Of a stretch of 64,000 nucleotides of DNA, positions 8,124 to 16,505 are shown piece after piece (positions within the stretch are counted from its first letter, which is position 1; every line of letters begins with the position of its first letter). The stretch covers positions 181,089 to 245,088 of the forward strand of contig JAFNAQ010000002.1 in the NCBI GenBank assembly GCA_017860275.1, in the 5' to 3' direction. The notes below the pieces were generated by a model. It was not told where the DNA came from. It searched no databases and was given only the letters and a program-made list of their open reading frames with translations. Both the position numbers and the translations under genes were made by a program. Source of the stretch: Bacteroidota bacterium (GTDB lineage: Bacteria; Bacteroidota; Bacteroidia; Bacteroidales; P3).

Positions 8124-10217
8124 TTACTCCTTTTTTTGGTCATTTTCGGTTCGCTCAAGGTCTTCAACGTGGTCATACTTTTGCATCTTTTCTCGGTCAA
8201 AAGAGTTGAGTTCTACCAGTAGGTAACGCTTGATATTTTTACTATTTTTGCATAATATTTTATTGCTGCAAAGTAGCTTTCCTATCTTTTGAGAGGTTAT
8301 TTCTTTATTATATGATCCAAAAATATCGTTAATTCTTATTGCTATCTCTGCAACGCTAAAAAACTTCGCTCCCTCTATTAGTCTTTTTTGTGGACTATCT
8401 GCTGGAGCTTTAAAACACATATAAAATAACTCTTCGGTTATATTGGCACGGGTGAATTTCTTGTTTTCTTCCTTTCTTTTCTCTATCTCCTGCCCTATTT
8501 CCCAATATTTATATCCATTATTGTATAGATGAAGGGCTTGTGCCAATACTTTATCAATATTGATTGGTCGTTGATAGTCAATTTTTATTGCCTCATGCAC
8601 CCAGAATCTTCTTTCTCCTGCCTCTCCTGAGAGTATTTGTATGTCGTTAAGTGAGGCGCAGAAAGAGGATCTACGGATAAATCTCTTCTGCTCTTTGCCA
8701 AAATGTTGGCGTTCTTGTATATAGTCTCTTGTGCAAAGCTCTTTTAGTATGTCGAGTTCTCTTCTTGTATATTTCGAAAGCTCATCGATATTGATTAGAT
8801 AGTTTTGTGATAGCTTAAAACTGGTGTCTTTATGCTTTAGGTCTAATGGACTCTGAGTGTAGTATTCCTCCCACTCCTTTGGCACAAAGTCTTTGTAGAA
8901 TGTTGTTTTGCCTATTCCTTCTTCGCCTGTAAGCACCAAACATCCATGATTTACTACCTTTGGATTTAATAATGATGCTACAATTCCTACTAAGAAATTT
9001 CTAAAATCTTTTCTCCAATATTCCTGATTGGTTGTTTGAACCTTATCGGCAAAGTTTCCTATGTGGTCATACTCATCCCATGGCTCTAGTGAGTTTAATT
9101 TATCGACAAATGGGTCGTAAATCTTCACATCGGCTGTTCTGAATAGTTTCTCGAGGTTTATCTTTCTTGCCGAGGTATAATGGTCGGTTATATGGGCATA
9201 GATTGTATTTCCTTGAATATCGTCATATATTGTCCAGCCTTGATCCTGTCTTTGTTTGTCGAGTATTTCGAAGCAGTTCTTTACTATATTGTTTCTAACC
9301 TCGTAACGCTGAGAAAAAAGGTCTCTAAGCTCATCGTTGGTCAATGTATTATTATTCTTATCCTTATTATCGTTTTGTTTGTTCGATTTTGACTTTGCAT
9401 TGTTGGAATTAATGGCAGAACGCCATGTTTTCTCTATGTCGTGAAAACCTAAATCGAAATACTTATCGTTACAAAATTCGAGTGTTTTTTGGGTAGAAAT
9501 ACCCTTGGATGTAGCTATTTGACAAAAGGCATAGAGAGAGTTATTCCTATTTGTCTCTTGGTTGGGAGAAATTGTTATATGCTTATTGTATATTTCTTCC
9601 AGTTCTCCCCATGTGGGAATAAAACATTGTGCATCCTCGTTATAGTAGGCATCCTTATCGCTACTATAAAAACATAGCCTTGTGATGTCTTTTACCTGTT
9701 TATCGCCAATGGTGTTATACGTGGTCTCTACATATTCATTGACTTGATTAAATCTTTCGCTATAGAATCTTGCGAGTTTGTTGAACTGTTTTTCATTAAT
9801 CCAATCCTTCACTCTGTCCTCCTGCTGTATTCTATAAAATAGCTTTAGCCCATCACCACTTGGGGAGGTAAACATTGCTAATAGGCACTTATCCTTTCTC
9901 AATTCATCTTTTAGGTCTTTGAGTTTCTTGCCTGTTCCACAATGATCTAAGTCTACTCCAACAACAAATTGGAAGTTTTCAATGTTTTCGAGCTTTCTCT
10001 TGCCCTGAAATGTTGCTGCATAGGTAAAGCAAGGCAGAGCTCGCTTTGTACGGTCTGCCTTTGCTTCGTTTCCTTCCTTTTTAGATTGACGTAATTCCTT
10101 GACTTGGTAGTCGAACCTCTCGGTTTTAATTTCTTCTACAACCAATCTAATTGTCGTCGTGCCATTAGATGGTTGGGTTACGTTAGAAAATAAACTAACT
10201 TCTTCTCTCTTTTGCAT
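8124..10217 (-). CDS. VirE_N / VapE-type primase-helicase of a mobile cassette
   Basis: Predicted replication or mobilisation protein of 697 residues. I start at the internal ATG 10217-10215 (MQKREEVSLFSN) and not the longer frame, because the longer one overlaps the HTH gene ending at 10219. The N-terminal part matches VirE_N (BT4734-like, a primase fold): VVGVDLDHCG (the DxD near residues 89-91) and TSPSGDGLKLFYRI. A low-complexity N/K linker follows (about residues 275-290). The C-terminal VapE AAA-like domain has Walker A GEEGIGKTT (about 431-439), Walker B LINIDEL (about 474-480) and the ASLNDIQILSGEAGERRFW segment. It usually travels with an HU-related protein in Bacteroidota, as here. 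Confidence 0.9.
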   Translation of the reverse strand: MQKREEVSLFSNVTQPSNGTTTIRLVVEEIKTERFDYQVKELRQSKKEGNEAKADRTKRALPCFTYAATFQGKRKLENIENFQFVVGVDLDHCGTGKKLKDLKDELRKDKCLLAMFTSPSGDGLKLFYRIQQEDRVKDWINEKQFNKLARFYSERFNQVNEYVETTYNTIGDKQVKDITRLCFYSSDKDAYYNEDAQCFIPTWGELEEIYNKHITISPNQETNRNNSLYAFCQIATSKGISTQKTLEFCNDKYFDLGFHDIEKTWRSAINSNNAKSKSNKQNDNKDKNNNTLTNDELRDLFSQRYEVRNNIVKNCFEILDKQRQDQGWTIYDDIQGNTIYAHITDHYTSARKINLEKLFRTADVKIYDPFVDKLNSLEPWDEYDHIGNFADKVQTTNQEYWRKDFRNFLVGIVASLLNPKVVNHGCLVLTGEEGIGKTTFYKDFVPKEWEEYYTQSPLDLKHKDTSFKLSQNYLINIDELSKYTRRELDILKELCTRDYIQERQHFGKEQKRFIRRSSFCASLNDIQILSGEAGERRFWVHEAIKIDYQRPINIDKVLAQALHLYNNGYKYWEIGQEIEKRKEENKKFTRANITEELFYMCFKAPADSPQKRLIEGAKFFSVAEIAIRINDIFGSYNKEITSQKIGKLLCSNKILCKNSKNIKRYLLVELNSFDREKMQKYDHVEDLERTENDQKKE

Positions 10218-10218
10218 A

Positions 10219-10407
10219 TTATCGATTGTATTTCTCCAACAATACTTTTCCCAACGCCTCAATCTCCTCTTCGCAGAACCTGCGTTTGACCACATTTGTT
10301 AGCAGTCCATTGTCTTTTCTCAACCTATAAAGTGTGGTTTGAGAAATCTGTAAAATCCTTTGTACGTCCTTTTGCGTATACTTCGGAATTTGTCTTTCAT
10401 TAAGCAT
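10219..10407 (-). CDS. small helix-turn-helix protein (MerR/excisionase-like)
   Basis: 62 residues. YTQKDVQRILQISQTTLYRLRKDNGL is the kind of helix-turn-helix seen in excisionases and DUF4248-like partners (motif starts at about residue 10), followed by RFCEEEIEALGKVLLEKY. It ends one base before the VirE/VapE ATG, so the two are almost certainly co-translated. In comparable Bacteroidota cassettes a short DNA-binding protein precedes VirE_N. It probably binds DNA and may control the cassette; this role is inferred. Confidence 0.82.
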   Translation of the reverse strand: MLNERQIPKYTQKDVQRILQISQTTLYRLRKDNGLLTNVVKRRFCEEEIEALGKVLLEKYNR

Positions 10408-10724
10408 AATTTTACCCCTTTCTTTTTTAATAATAACTTTTCTTATGCCACAAAATTACGAATAAATATACGATAAAATATGTTGATAACCTAGTATTTA
10501 TAAGAAGTTTTCAACAAGGGTTGTTATTAAACTGAAATCTTTTCCTACTTACTTGTTCTTTATTAAGTTAAATGAGTTCACATAGAGCAAAACATTAGGC
10601 TATTTTTTTATTGTTTCGTATCTTTGTATTGTAATTGATGAGGGGAATAAATAGTAGTTATACACCTTTAATTACAAGTAAACACATTATTAATTTAACA
10701 ACCTAAAAAGAAAGGGAAAAAGTT
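10408..10724. promoter_or_regulatory. divergent intergenic control region
   Basis: Between the leftward HTH-VirE pair and the rightward HU-related gene. A plus-strand -7 box TATCTTTG is at 10619-10626 with no good TTG upstream. On the minus strand TAATTTTG at 10458-10451 is a candidate -7 box. GTTGATAAC near 10482 and TTTTCAACAAGGGTTGTTAT near 10510 form an imperfect inverted arrangement that could be an operator. The HU gene is preceded by an AAAGAAAGGGAAAAAG ribosome-binding region. Confidence 0.5.
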
Positions 10725-11162
10725 ATGGCAATTGGCTACATTCGTGTGAAAAGAACTATTCACACAGGTTACAACCCAGGTGAAAAATACCTGGCTCAGA
10801 TCTTCCGCTCGAACGATGTTTCGATGAAACAGATCTGCAAGGAAATTTCAGATGGTACCGACGTATCTTATTCAAATGCTATTGCAGCTTTGCAAGCTTT
10901 TGAACAGATTTTCTCACGTCACATCCTAAACGGAGCTGCAATAAAGCTCGATTTCTTAGGGCATTTTATCCCATCAATCAAGGCTACTGCTATGGATACC
11001 TTAGACGAGGTAACTCCATACACTATCCAAAAGGCAAAGTGTAGATTCTATCCTTCAAAGGATTTTATGAATCAGCTTAAGGCAAACGGATTCATCCTAA
11101 GAGACCTTAACGTTAAGGGCTACCAATCAGGCGCAACCCCAGAAGAACCTGTTATTCCGTAA
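10725..11162 (+). CDS. HU-related DNA-binding protein (TIGR01201 type)
   Basis: 145 residues, beginning MAIGYIRVKRTIHTG. The pattern VSMKQICKEISDGTDVSYSNAIAALQAFEQIFSRHILNGAAIKLDFLG matches the helical and saddle portion of Bacteroidota HU-related proteins; key points are the GTDVS turn and the LDFLGHFIPSIKA strand. A short Pro-rich tail ends the protein. These proteins bend or coat DNA and are recurrent neighbours of VirE_N genes, suggesting that both belong to one cassette. It is divergent from the HTH-VirE pair. Codon use is less AT-biased than in nearby genes (e.g. ctc, gac, acc), hinting at high expression. Confidence 0.9.
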   Translation: MAIGYIRVKRTIHTGYNPGEKYLAQIFRSNDVSMKQICKEISDGTDVSYSNAIAALQAFEQIFSRHILNGAAIKLDFLGHFIPSIKATAMDTLDEVTPYTIQKAKCRFYPSKDFMNQLKANGFILRDLNVKGYQSGATPEEPVIP

Positions 11163-11167
11163 TCATC

Positions 11168-11192
11168 GTAGGGGCAAATTTATATTTGCCCC
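11168..11192 (+). repeat. GTAGGGGC-type REP, also a possible terminator of the HU-related gene
   Basis: GTAG followed by a near-perfect palindrome (GGGGCAAAT ... ATTTGCCCC) and then TTATTTATT. It sits 5 bases after the HU-related gene stop. The same family recurs at 11885, 13803, 21531, 22056, 54446 and 54533. Confidence 0.8.
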
Positions 11193-11207
11193 TTATTTAT
11201 TAAATAC

Positions 11208-11280
11208 CGCCCACAGATTTACACAAATTACACGGATTGAATTGTAAAAATAATCCTATAAATCCCAAAAATCTGTGGGC
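11208..11280. repeat. inverted repeat with GCCCACAGATTT ends
   Basis: GCCCACAGATTT at 11208-11219 is matched by AAATCTGTGGGC at 11269-11280; the interior contains ACACAAATTACACGGATT. It is short and non-coding, and different in sequence from the two REP families. It resembles dispersed ACAGATTACACAGATT-type elements I associate with Bacteroidota genomes. Confidence 0.65.
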
Positions 11281-11294
11281 AAAATAACAAAAAC

Positions 11295-11870
11295 ATGGAA
11301 AAAATATTAATTAGAATAATTGCATTATTGGTTATTATTATCGCCTTCTGCATAATACGCATGGGTAGAGATAAGGCCGAGAATAAGCTTTTAAATGAAT
11401 CCAACGAGACACTTATGTCTTCGTTTGAAACCTACAAGACAAAGAAGAGTCTTAACGCTATAAAGGCTCGAAGATTATTGATCGATAGAGATGATTTAAA
11501 GAGTGACTATCCTTCTCTCGTTGAGACTGCAAAAGATGCAGGAATTAAGCCAAGGAGGATAAAATCTATTAGCGACCTATCAACCACAACAAGATACGAG
11601 ATAGTGACCAAGATAAGGGATAGTGTGGTATATATCGACACAATAAAGTGTTTTAACTCCGTTGACCCTTGGCTAAAAGCAAGTGGCTGCATAAAGAAAG
11701 ACACCATCCTCCTCTCCTACAAAAGCCAAGACACTCTAGTGCAAATTATTTCAAGAGTCCCAAAGAAATGGTGGTTCTTTCGCTACGGAACAAAAGGCTT
11801 TAACCAAACAATAGTCTCCAAAAACCCAAATACCGAATTTGAATATTTACGGTTTATTGAGGTTAAATAA
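11295..11870 (+). CDS. DUF6549-like membrane-anchored protein
   Basis: 191 residues. It has an N-terminal membrane segment at about residues 6-22 (RIIALLVIIIAFCIIRM), a helical region of about 60 residues, then a beta-rich end: VVYIDTIKCFNSVDPWLKASG, ISRVPKKWWFFRYGTKGF and TIVSKNPNTEFEYLRFIEVK. The DPW and WFFRYGTKG...SKNP blocks resemble the DUF6549 family found in Bacteroidota phages and mobile cassettes. A spanin-like or envelope role is conceivable but unproved. Position after the HU-related gene suggests the same cassette. Family assignment is from memory of motifs. Confidence 0.65.
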   Translation: MEKILIRIIALLVIIIAFCIIRMGRDKAENKLLNESNETLMSSFETYKTKKSLNAIKARRLLIDRDDLKSDYPSLVETAKDAGIKPRRIKSISDLSTTTRYEIVTKIRDSVVYIDTIKCFNSVDPWLKASGCIKKDTILLSYKSQDTLVQIISRVPKKWWFFRYGTKGFNQTIVSKNPNTEFEYLRFIEVK

Positions 11871-11884
11871 AAAACGGGGGATTT

Positions 11885-11945
11885 GTAAGGGCGAACCTAT
11901 GTGTTCGCCCAATAATAATGGGCAGACACATAGGTCTGCCCCTAC
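11885..11945. repeat. REPIN: inverted pair of GTAGGGGC-type REPs
   Basis: The left half GTAAGGGCGAAC ... GTTCGCCC is at 11885-11910 and the right half GGGCAGAC ... GTCTGCCCCTAC is at 11920-11945, with a 9-base spacer. It lies between two convergent genes and is nearly contiguous with the stop of the lipoprotein gene at 11948. Confidence 0.85.
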
Positions 11946-11947
11946 CT

Positions 11948-12664
11948 TTATTGTTCAACGTTTATATATGCTGTATCGCTTGCGCTATTAATTGTAATCT
12001 GCCTAGATATATTTTGAAAATTGCCTATACCGAAAGATGATGTACCTACAATTACTTTAAAAAATAGATATTTTAACGTGTCGTTATAATTGCCTTGGCT
12101 TACAAACCTTGCTTGATAGCGTGGATACTCAAATGTTGTTTGGTTTTCTTCCCAGAACCATGAATTTGAATTACTTGTTTTTGGCAGAGTAACTTTTAGA
12201 TAACCATGTGTGATTGGTTTTATATCTATTCTTTTGTTCTGATTTTTAAGATTATAAGTATTGTAGACGAATTGACCATTAGTAAAATTATAATGTTCTA
12301 CATCTCTAAGGTAAAGCTTTATTGCATCGAAATCCAAATCAAATTTTGTTTCACTCTTCCATACTCCATGTCTTGGAATCTTTACCTTATAATAACCATT
12401 TTGGTCTGAGACAGCAACATTATATGCTTTATATGCATATGAATATAGCCATCCTCCATCACCTTTAGGAATATAGGATGCATCAAAAACAACTCCTTGT
12501 ACCGGAGCCCCAGTATTATTATCTTTTATATAACCATCAATATATGTGTTGTAGTAGGTTATTACATCACCTTCATCTTCTTCCTTACAACCAATTAATA
12601 GAATCATTATAAAGAATAAAACTAGTATCTTTATCTTCGTACATTCTAATAAATTCTTCTTCAT
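11948..12664 (-). CDS. lipoprotein with a carboxypeptidase-regulatory-like beta domain
   Basis: 238 residues. A type II signal peptide ends in IMILLIGC, with lipidation at about Cys26 followed by KEEDEGD, suggesting surface or outer-membrane retention. Then comes YIDGYIKDNNTGAPVQGVVFDASY ... VAVSDQNGYYKVKIPRHG, the pattern of carboxypeptidase-regulatory-like (transthyretin-like) domains (motif G-x-[IV]-x-D...G...V). The C-terminal half is beta-rich without recognisable family. It is the same strand and next to the T9SS cargo gene (54 bases apart) but their link is unknown. Confidence 0.75.
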   Translation of the reverse strand: MKKNLLECTKIKILVLFFIMILLIGCKEEDEGDVITYYNTYIDGYIKDNNTGAPVQGVVFDASYIPKGDGGWLYSYAYKAYNVAVSDQNGYYKVKIPRHGVWKSETKFDLDFDAIKLYLRDVEHYNFTNGQFVYNTYNLKNQNKRIDIKPITHGYLKVTLPKTSNSNSWFWEENQTTFEYPRYQARFVSQGNYNDTLKYLFFKVIVGTSSFGIGNFQNISRQITINSASDTAYINVEQ

Positions 12665-12718
12665 CTGAGATTTATTAATTGATTATAATAAGAAATATTT
12701 ACCCAATATTTATTATGC

Positions 12719-13588
12719 TTACCTCTTTAGAATCTTTATAACAACTGTTTTATCGGTCTCAATATCTCTTATCTTACAAAAATATGTTCCTACTTTTAGA
12801 TTGCTACAATCTATTTTTCTATTGGATAATATCTTTTCAGAAAATATCTCCTTGCCGAATATATCAACTATACTTAAATTTAAAGGATATTCACTTGATT
12901 CGATATTCAAAGTATTATCAATAATTGTTGGGTATATTTTTAGTTGTATATTATCATTATTAATATCCTCTAATCCAACAAACTCATAACAATTATCATA
13001 ATAATCATTTTTATATATCAATTCTCCTGCTTGTTCTAAACAGACTAGATCTGAAGATAGTTCATAATAATGACCAGATTCAAATAATCCGCTTAAATTT
13101 CCTATGCCTTGAATCAATATTTCACGAGATCCATAATTTAATAGATGGATTCTTTTTAATGCAGTATTGTCAATATAAACTGTATCTACGCTATCAACTA
13201 CTGACAAATGCTCTCCAACTCTATTTCCAATACGTCTCGATATTAAAGAGATTGAGTCTCCTTTATTAAGGTTGAAATTATATAAAATGCTTTCTGTTCC
13301 AGCTTCAAAACAATAAACTATATTAGAATCCTCTCTTAGATATATTCCACTAAAGGAATAATTATTTTCGTCGTTAACGTGCAATGATGTTTGAAAAACC
13401 TTATAGTATTTTTGTCCGTTTATCATTGAATCACCAGAAAACTTATACTTATAAGTTCTAACAATATATGGTGTATATGTGTAAATTGTAGACCAAACCT
13501 TTGTTGTATCTACAATAGATTTATTAATTTGAGCAAATGTGTTGATTGATAAAATTACCAATGTTAATAATAATATTCCTTTTTTCAT
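12719..13588 (-). CDS. secreted protein with T9SS type A sorting domain
   Basis: 289 residues. It has a Sec signal peptide (MKKGILLLTLVILSINTFAQ, cleavage near residue 20). A beta-rich body follows with no identified catalytic motif (FSGDSMINGQKYYKVFQT is common in T9SS cargo of unknown function). The C-terminal sorting domain starts near residue 215 (IYPTIIDNTLNIES, LSIVDIFGKEIF, LKVGTYFCKIRD) and ends KTVVIKILKR. It is predicted to cross the outer membrane by type IX secretion. The last 12 codons plus flank are duplicated exactly upstream at 13631-13675, so the gene sits between 45-bp direct repeats. Confidence 0.85.
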   Translation of the reverse strand: MKKGILLLTLVILSINTFAQINKSIVDTTKVWSTIYTYTPYIVRTYKYKFSGDSMINGQKYYKVFQTSLHVNDENNYSFSGIYLREDSNIVYCFEAGTESILYNFNLNKGDSISLISRRIGNRVGEHLSVVDSVDTVYIDNTALKRIHLLNYGSREILIQGIGNLSGLFESGHYYELSSDLVCLEQAGELIYKNDYYDNCYEFVGLEDINNDNIQLKIYPTIIDNTLNIESSEYPLNLSIVDIFGKEIFSEKILSNRKIDCSNLKVGTYFCKIRDIETDKTVVIKILKR

Positions 13589-13630
13589 ATAAATGAATTA
13601 TTATTTGTTTGTCATTAATAAATGATACAA

Positions 13631-13675
13631 TTTATTATGCTTACCTCTTTAGAATCTTTATAACAACTGTTTTAT
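13631..13675 (-). pseudogene. 45-bp remnant of the 3' end of a paralogous T9SS gene
   Basis: Bases 13631-13675 are identical to 12709-12753, which include the final codons (KTVVIKILKR-stop) of the adjacent T9SS cargo gene plus about 10 downstream bases. No further coding similarity is visible upstream of the remnant. It looks like the leftover of a tandem paralogue after deletion, or one side of a cassette insertion. Confidence 0.7.
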
Positions 13676-13802
13676 ATTATTGGTAAACAAAATATTTACT
13701 TATTAATAAATTTATACTTAATTATCCTACAAATATATAAACATTTTTTAATATATATTGTTCATTAAACAAAAAAATACGAAAATTATTGAAACAAAAA
13801 AA

Positions 13803-13828
13803 GGGGCGCAGATAAACAGCGCCCCTAC
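13803..13828 (-). terminator. REP-like hairpin and probable satP terminator
   Basis: On the minus strand GTAGGGGCGC ... GCGCCCC is followed by TTTTTTTG, 26 bases after the satP stop. It carries the GTAG head of the GTAGGGGC REP family but also has all features of an intrinsic terminator. The rest of 13589-13854 contains the gene remnant and AT-rich filler. Confidence 0.75.
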
Positions 13829-13854
13829 ATTTATATGGTATAAATTCCAAATAA

Positions 13855-14460
13855 TTATTTTACCATTGGTTTTCCTACTGGCATCATTGTTCTTCCGAAG
13901 AATGCGTTTAGGTATTTTGCTCCTAAGGCGTAGAATGTTACTAGAGATGTTGCTGCTTCTGCAATTCCTGCAATTAAGCCCCAAGCGTGAACATGTGTGA
14001 ATGTGTACATCATTAGGGCAAATAATAGTATATCGATTAGTATTAATAGTACAAACATTACTGGGTTCATCTTTAGGGTTGAGATTGTCATAAAAATTGA
14101 GAATATTACATATCCAAGTAAAGCAAATCCAAATTGTCCCATATCTAAGGCATCTTTCATTGGGTCTCCAAAGTATCCAAACTTTGTCATCCAAGTGAAT
14201 GATACTCCTATCCAAAATAATCCGTAAGCTCCAAAGGCTGAGGCTCCAAATAGGTTATTGTGTTTGAAGTCGAAGATACATGCAATAAGTTGTGCAAATC
14301 CTCCTAAGAATATTGCCCATGGTAATATTCCTGATACATCGGATGTTATTCCTAACTTGTTTGAGGCTGCTACCATTGTTACGATTGCCAATCCAAATAG
14401 ACCTAAGGTTGTTGGGTCTGCTACTTGATTCTTTACTGTGTAAACGTTCTGCTCTGTCAT
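13855..14460 (-). CDS. satP: acetate/succinate transporter, AceTr (GPR1/FUN34/YaaH) family
   Basis: Inner-membrane carboxylate channel or transporter of 201 residues with six hydrophobic segments. The family signature N-P-x-x-L-G-L appears as DPTTLGLFG near residues 16-24; the FGASAFGAYGLFWIGVS block and the C-terminal FYALGAKYLN segment are also typical. It probably handles acetate, a main fermentation product or substrate of anaerobic Bacteroidales. It is separated from upstream fba by a strong terminator (14508-14557) and so is transcribed on its own. Substrate preference is inferred from the family. Confidence 0.92.
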   Translation of the reverse strand: MTEQNVYTVKNQVADPTTLGLFGLAIVTMVAASNKLGITSDVSGILPWAIFLGGFAQLIACIFDFKHNNLFGASAFGAYGLFWIGVSFTWMTKFGYFGDPMKDALDMGQFGFALLGYVIFSIFMTISTLKMNPVMFVLLILIDILLFALMMYTFTHVHAWGLIAGIAEAATSLVTFYALGAKYLNAFFGRTMMPVGKPMVK

Positions 14461-14507
14461 TTTTTTTGTCTTGTGTAAATTTATTAATTAATGTTTATCT
14501 CTCTCAA

Positions 14508-14557
14508 TAAAAAGCGTTTGAATAAGTTATTTACTAGAAATAAACCTATTCAAACGC
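14508..14557 (-). terminator. intrinsic terminator after fba
   Basis: On the minus strand GCGTTTGAATA pairs with TATTCAAACGC, with a partly paired 22-base apical region (AATAAC/GTTTATT), followed by TTTTTATT. It lies between the fba stop and the satP start. Confidence 0.85.
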
Positions 14558-14582
14558 CTTAAAATTTTTGCAAAGATATAAA

Positions 14583-15575
14583 TTATCCTCTATTTACAGA
14601 GCCTAATACATCAATTATTTTATGTTTGTATAATTCCTTTAGATTGTCTCTTGCTGGTCCAAGGTATTTTCTTGGGTCAAATTCCATTGGATTATTTGCT
14701 AGAACTTCTCTAACTGTTGCTGTCATAGCTATTCTTCCGTCGGAATCAATATTTATCTTGCATACTGCCGAAGTAGCTGCCTTACGCAATTGGTCTTCTG
14801 GTATTCCTATTGCGTTTTTCATATTGCCACCATATTTATTGATGATTGCAACTTGGTCTTGTGGAACTGATGAAGAACCATGAAGAACAATTGGGAATCC
14901 TGGTATACGTTTTTCTATTTCTTCTAATATATCGAATCTTAATGGTGGTGGAACAAGTACTCCATTTGCATCAAGAGTGCATTGTTCTGGACGGAATTTG
15001 TTTGCTCCGTGCGATGTACCAATTGAGATTGCTAGTGAGTCTACTCCTGTTTTCTTCACAAAGTCTTCAACTTCTTCTGGGCGTGTATAGGTGTGATGTT
15101 CTGCTACAACTTCATCCTCTACTCCTGCCAATACTCCAAGCTCTCCTTCTACCGATACATCGTGAAGGTGTGCATATTCAACAACTCTCTTTGTTAGTGC
15201 AACATTTTCATCATAAGGCAGATGAGAGCCATCTATCATTACTGAAGAAAATCCAAAATCTATACATGATTTACATAGCTCAAAACTATCTCCATGGTCA
15301 AGGTGAAGAACTATTGGAACATTGAATCCTAATTCTTTTGCATATTCCACTGCTCCTTGAGCCATATAGCGAAGTAGTGTTTGGTTGGCATATTTTCTTG
15401 CTCCAGCACTTACTTGAAGAATTACTGGTGATTTTGTTTCAACGCATGCTTGAACTATTGCTTGCATTTGTTCAAGGTTATTGAAATTGAAGGCTGGTAT
15501 TGCATACTTGCCTTCAATGGCTTTTGCAAACAACTCTTTTGTGTTTACTAAGCCTAATTCTTTATAACTTACCAT
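14583..15575 (-). CDS. fba: class II fructose-1,6-bisphosphate aldolase
   Basis: Zinc-dependent cleavage or condensation of fructose-1,6-bisphosphate with DHAP and glyceraldehyde-3-phosphate in glycolysis and gluconeogenesis. 330 residues. Motifs in order: YAIPAFNFNNLEQMQAIV (N-terminal), VLHLDHGDSFELC (zinc-binding His and catalytic Asp), SVEGELGVLAG (zinc Glu), AISIGTSHGANKF (zinc His) and VLHGSSSVP (zinc His/phosphate). It follows dapA by 40 bases on the same strand and may be co-transcribed with it, ending at the terminator 14508-14557. Confidence 0.97.
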   Translation of the reverse strand: MVSYKELGLVNTKELFAKAIEGKYAIPAFNFNNLEQMQAIVQACVETKSPVILQVSAGARKYANQTLLRYMAQGAVEYAKELGFNVPIVLHLDHGDSFELCKSCIDFGFSSVMIDGSHLPYDENVALTKRVVEYAHLHDVSVEGELGVLAGVEDEVVAEHHTYTRPEEVEDFVKKTGVDSLAISIGTSHGANKFRPEQCTLDANGVLVPPPLRFDILEEIEKRIPGFPIVLHGSSSVPQDQVAIINKYGGNMKNAIGIPEDQLRKAATSAVCKINIDSDGRIAMTATVREVLANNPMEFDPRKYLGPARDNLKELYKHKIIDVLGSVNRG

Positions 15576-15615
15576 AATAATTTGTTTTTTAATGATTACG
15601 TGGTTATTTAGCTTA

Positions 15616-16497
15616 TTATTTTAGCTCCTCTATTATACTTTGTAGTTTATTATATAGTGGTTTTGTTGTCTTTATTAATGGCAAACGTAGATGATTTTGG
15701 CAATAGCCCATAATCTCTAATGCTGCCTTTACTCCTGAAGGATTACCTTCTTCAAATATTGCATTTGAGAAAGGTAGAAGTTTATAATGCAAGTCTTTTG
15801 CCTTCTTGTAGTCGCCTTTTAAACATAGATTAACCATTTCACTTACTTCTTTTGGATAGGCATTTGCAGTAACTGAGATTACTCCAGTCATACCAAGACT
15901 CATTAATGGCACTACTAGTGCATCCTCTCCTGAAAGAACTTGAAAATTACTTGGTTTATTGCGTATTATCTCCATACATTGACTAAAGTTGCCTGAGGCT
16001 TCCTTTACTCCTACTATGTTTTTACACTCTTCGGCTAGTTGCAAACAGGTTTCTGCAGAAATATTTGATGCTGTTCTTCCTGGTACATTATAGAGCAAGA
16101 TAGGTTTTGGTGATGATTCTGATATTGCCTTATAATGTTGATATATTCCCTTTTGTTGAGGTTTATTATAATATGGTGCTACGGACAAAACTCCATCTAT
16201 TCCGTCGAAGTTAAAATGATTTATTCTATCTACAAGCTCCATTGTGTTGTTTCCTCCTAAACCAACTACAATTGGAAGTCTTCCATTTGCTGTCTCTATT
16301 ACATAATCCAAAACAGCCAACTTTTCTTGTTGGTTTAAACAAGCTGCCTCTGATGTTGTGCCAAGACATACTAAATAGTTTACACCACTTGAAATGATGT
16401 TTTCTACAATTCTTCCTAATGCTGTGAAATCAACATTACCTTGTTTATGAAACGGAGTGACTAGTGCTACTCCTGTGCCTTGAAATATTTTTCCCAT
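15616..16497 (-). CDS. dapA: 4-hydroxy-tetrahydrodipicolinate synthase
   Basis: Condenses pyruvate with aspartate semialdehyde in lysine/diaminopimelate synthesis, so it feeds peptidoglycan. 293 residues, the standard length. Visible are GTGVALVTPFHKQGNVD, CLGTTSEAACLN (the GTTGE region), LLYNVPGRT (catalytic Tyr) and IVGVKEASGN (Schiff-base Lys). It starts 8 bases after the end of the DUF6913 gene, an arrangement common in Bacteroidota. Confidence 0.97.
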   Translation of the reverse strand: MGKIFQGTGVALVTPFHKQGNVDFTALGRIVENIISSGVNYLVCLGTTSEAACLNQQEKLAVLDYVIETANGRLPIVVGLGGNNTMELVDRINHFNFDGIDGVLSVAPYYNKPQQKGIYQHYKAISESSPKPILLYNVPGRTASNISAETCLQLAEECKNIVGVKEASGNFSQCMEIIRNKPSNFQVLSGEDALVVPLMSLGMTGVISVTANAYPKEVSEMVNLCLKGDYKKAKDLHYKLLPFSNAIFEEGNPSGVKAALEIMGYCQNHLRLPLIKTTKPLYNKLQSIIEELK

Positions 16498-16505
16498 TAT
16501 TTAAT

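Noticed and set aside
10218-10295. Longer N-terminus of the VirE/VapE protein
   Set aside because: It overlaps the HTH gene in another frame and has no family similarity; the ATG at 10217 follows the HTH stop by one base.
13748-14215. 155-residue minus-strand frame overlapping satP
   Set aside because: Shadow of satP in another frame; satP has clear family motifs.
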